Below are positions 63,725-64,000 of a stretch of DNA of 64,000 nucleotides, one piece after another (the stretch's first letter is position 1; every line of letters starts with the position of its first letter). The notes under the pieces are model-generated. The model saw only the letters and a list, made by a program, of their open reading frames with translations. It searched no databases and had not been told where the DNA came from. Made by a program: the position numbers and the translations under genes. The stretch comes from Streptomyces sp. NBC_01237 (GTDB taxonomy: Bacteria; Actinomycetota; Actinomycetes; Streptomycetales; Streptomycetaceae). The stretch lies in assembly GCF_035917275.1 (NCBI RefSeq), contig NZ_CP108508.1, positions 4,216,001-4,280,000 on the forward strand, read 5' to 3'.

Positions 63725-64000
63725 CTACGTGGCGTTCCACAGTTCGGCGAGCAGCGCCTGTACGAGGGGGTTCGTGCTCGTGGGGTGCGCGCAGAAACGG
63801 TCCTTGAGGGAGACCGCGACGTCCCTCGCCTCCGTGCGGATCGACATGGGGTCGTATCGGCCGTACTTGTAGACCCACATGAGGTAGAGCGCGGCGCGCG
63901 CATAGCCGCTGCCGGGGTCGAATTGCGCGTCCATGCCGTTCGGAATACCGGCGGTGCCCGTCCACGCGGTGGCGCACGAGGCATGCAGGGGATCGCCCGG
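63725..64000 (-). CDS. Hypothetical protein, 5' end beyond the window
   Basis: The frame is open through 64000, so at least 91 codons of the C-terminal end are visible (HASCATAWTGTAGIPNGMDA, then YARAALYLMWVYKYGRYDPM, ending LAELWNAT). The Met at 63934 is probably internal. The TAW and Cys pattern could belong to a secreted or T7SS-type protein, but no family is recognised. Confidence 0.6.
   Translation of the reverse strand, partial: PGDPLHASCATAWTGTAGIPNGMDAQFDPGSGYARAALYLMWVYKYGRYDPMSIRTEARDVAVSLKDRFCAHPTSTNPLVQALLAELWNAT

Overview
The window is chromosomal DNA of a Streptomyces-type actinomycete. GC content and codon use are very high-GC, GTG/TTG starts are common, and several families typical of the genus are present: a type VII (ESX) secretion ATPase, an HspR/HAIR-controlled dnaK operon, Yip1 and DUF2252 proteins, and an actinomycete integrative and conjugative element (AICE). 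No rRNA or CRISPR array is visible. One intact tRNA gene, tRNA-Gly(CCC), is present and is the key to the middle of the window.

Left part (1-24270), core-like. The 3' part of an eccC ATPase gene converges on a minus-strand set of small ESX-type secreted or helper proteins (3349-5996). A YbjN protein, clpB with an upstream HAIR operator, and a PPOX/F420-type enzyme follow. Next is a small locus of an unfamiliar kind (10450-12196): a secreted or anchored peptide with four DLVWD repeats spaced exactly 22 residues apart, translationally coupled to a tiny Rieske-like protein with lost ligands and divergent from a LuxR-type regulator. The dnaK-grpE-dnaJ-hspR operon with two HAIR boxes follows. After it come a sugar transferase, a membrane Fe-S/CCG-domain reductase, an FG-GAP lipoprotein preceded by six 19-bp tandem repeats, a Yip1 protein, a phosphoribosyltransferase and dcd.

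Middle part (24271-54035), integration hot spot. The tRNA-Gly(CCC) gene carries a complete AICE (about 24301-40040). In order it holds int, xis, a HUH-type rep, a solitary C5 DNA methyltransferase, Spd transfer proteins, a TraB/FtsK translocase, an SCO3933-type protein, GntR plus HAD genes, a 476-bp non-coding region with nested inverted repeats, and a low-GC cargo block. The cargo block encodes a DUF4365 nuclease-like protein, a protein of unknown family, and an MrcB/DUF3883 gene split by an IS1380-family element. The 44-bp 3' end of the tRNA recurs at 39997, 43356, 44703 and, degenerate, at 53992. The copies at 39997, 43356 and 44703 are each preceded at a constant distance by the same arm-type integrase site that also lies at the end of int. 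This points to repeated integration of related elements, leaving integrase-less cassettes behind: one carries a GAF/SpoIIE-type phosphatase and one of 1.35 kb carries only an AbiEii-type toxin pair. A truncated integrase tail at 46151-46390 supports a further decayed element.

Right part (44940-64000). Here are two small proteins of unknown or DUF6461 type, a membrane protein with a NarL-type two-component system, a PIG-L deacetylase, an O-methyltransferase-like gene, an SDR remnant, and an MFS/TetR pair with two matching operators. Beyond the last att copy are a Ser/Thr kinase, a beta-lactamase-like serine hydrolase, a DUF2252 protein, a second DHA2 MFS transporter, a polysaccharide deacetylase, an unknown lower-GC gene, a DCC-family thiol oxidoreductase and a gene running off the right edge. 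All assignments come from reading motifs; no database search was possible.
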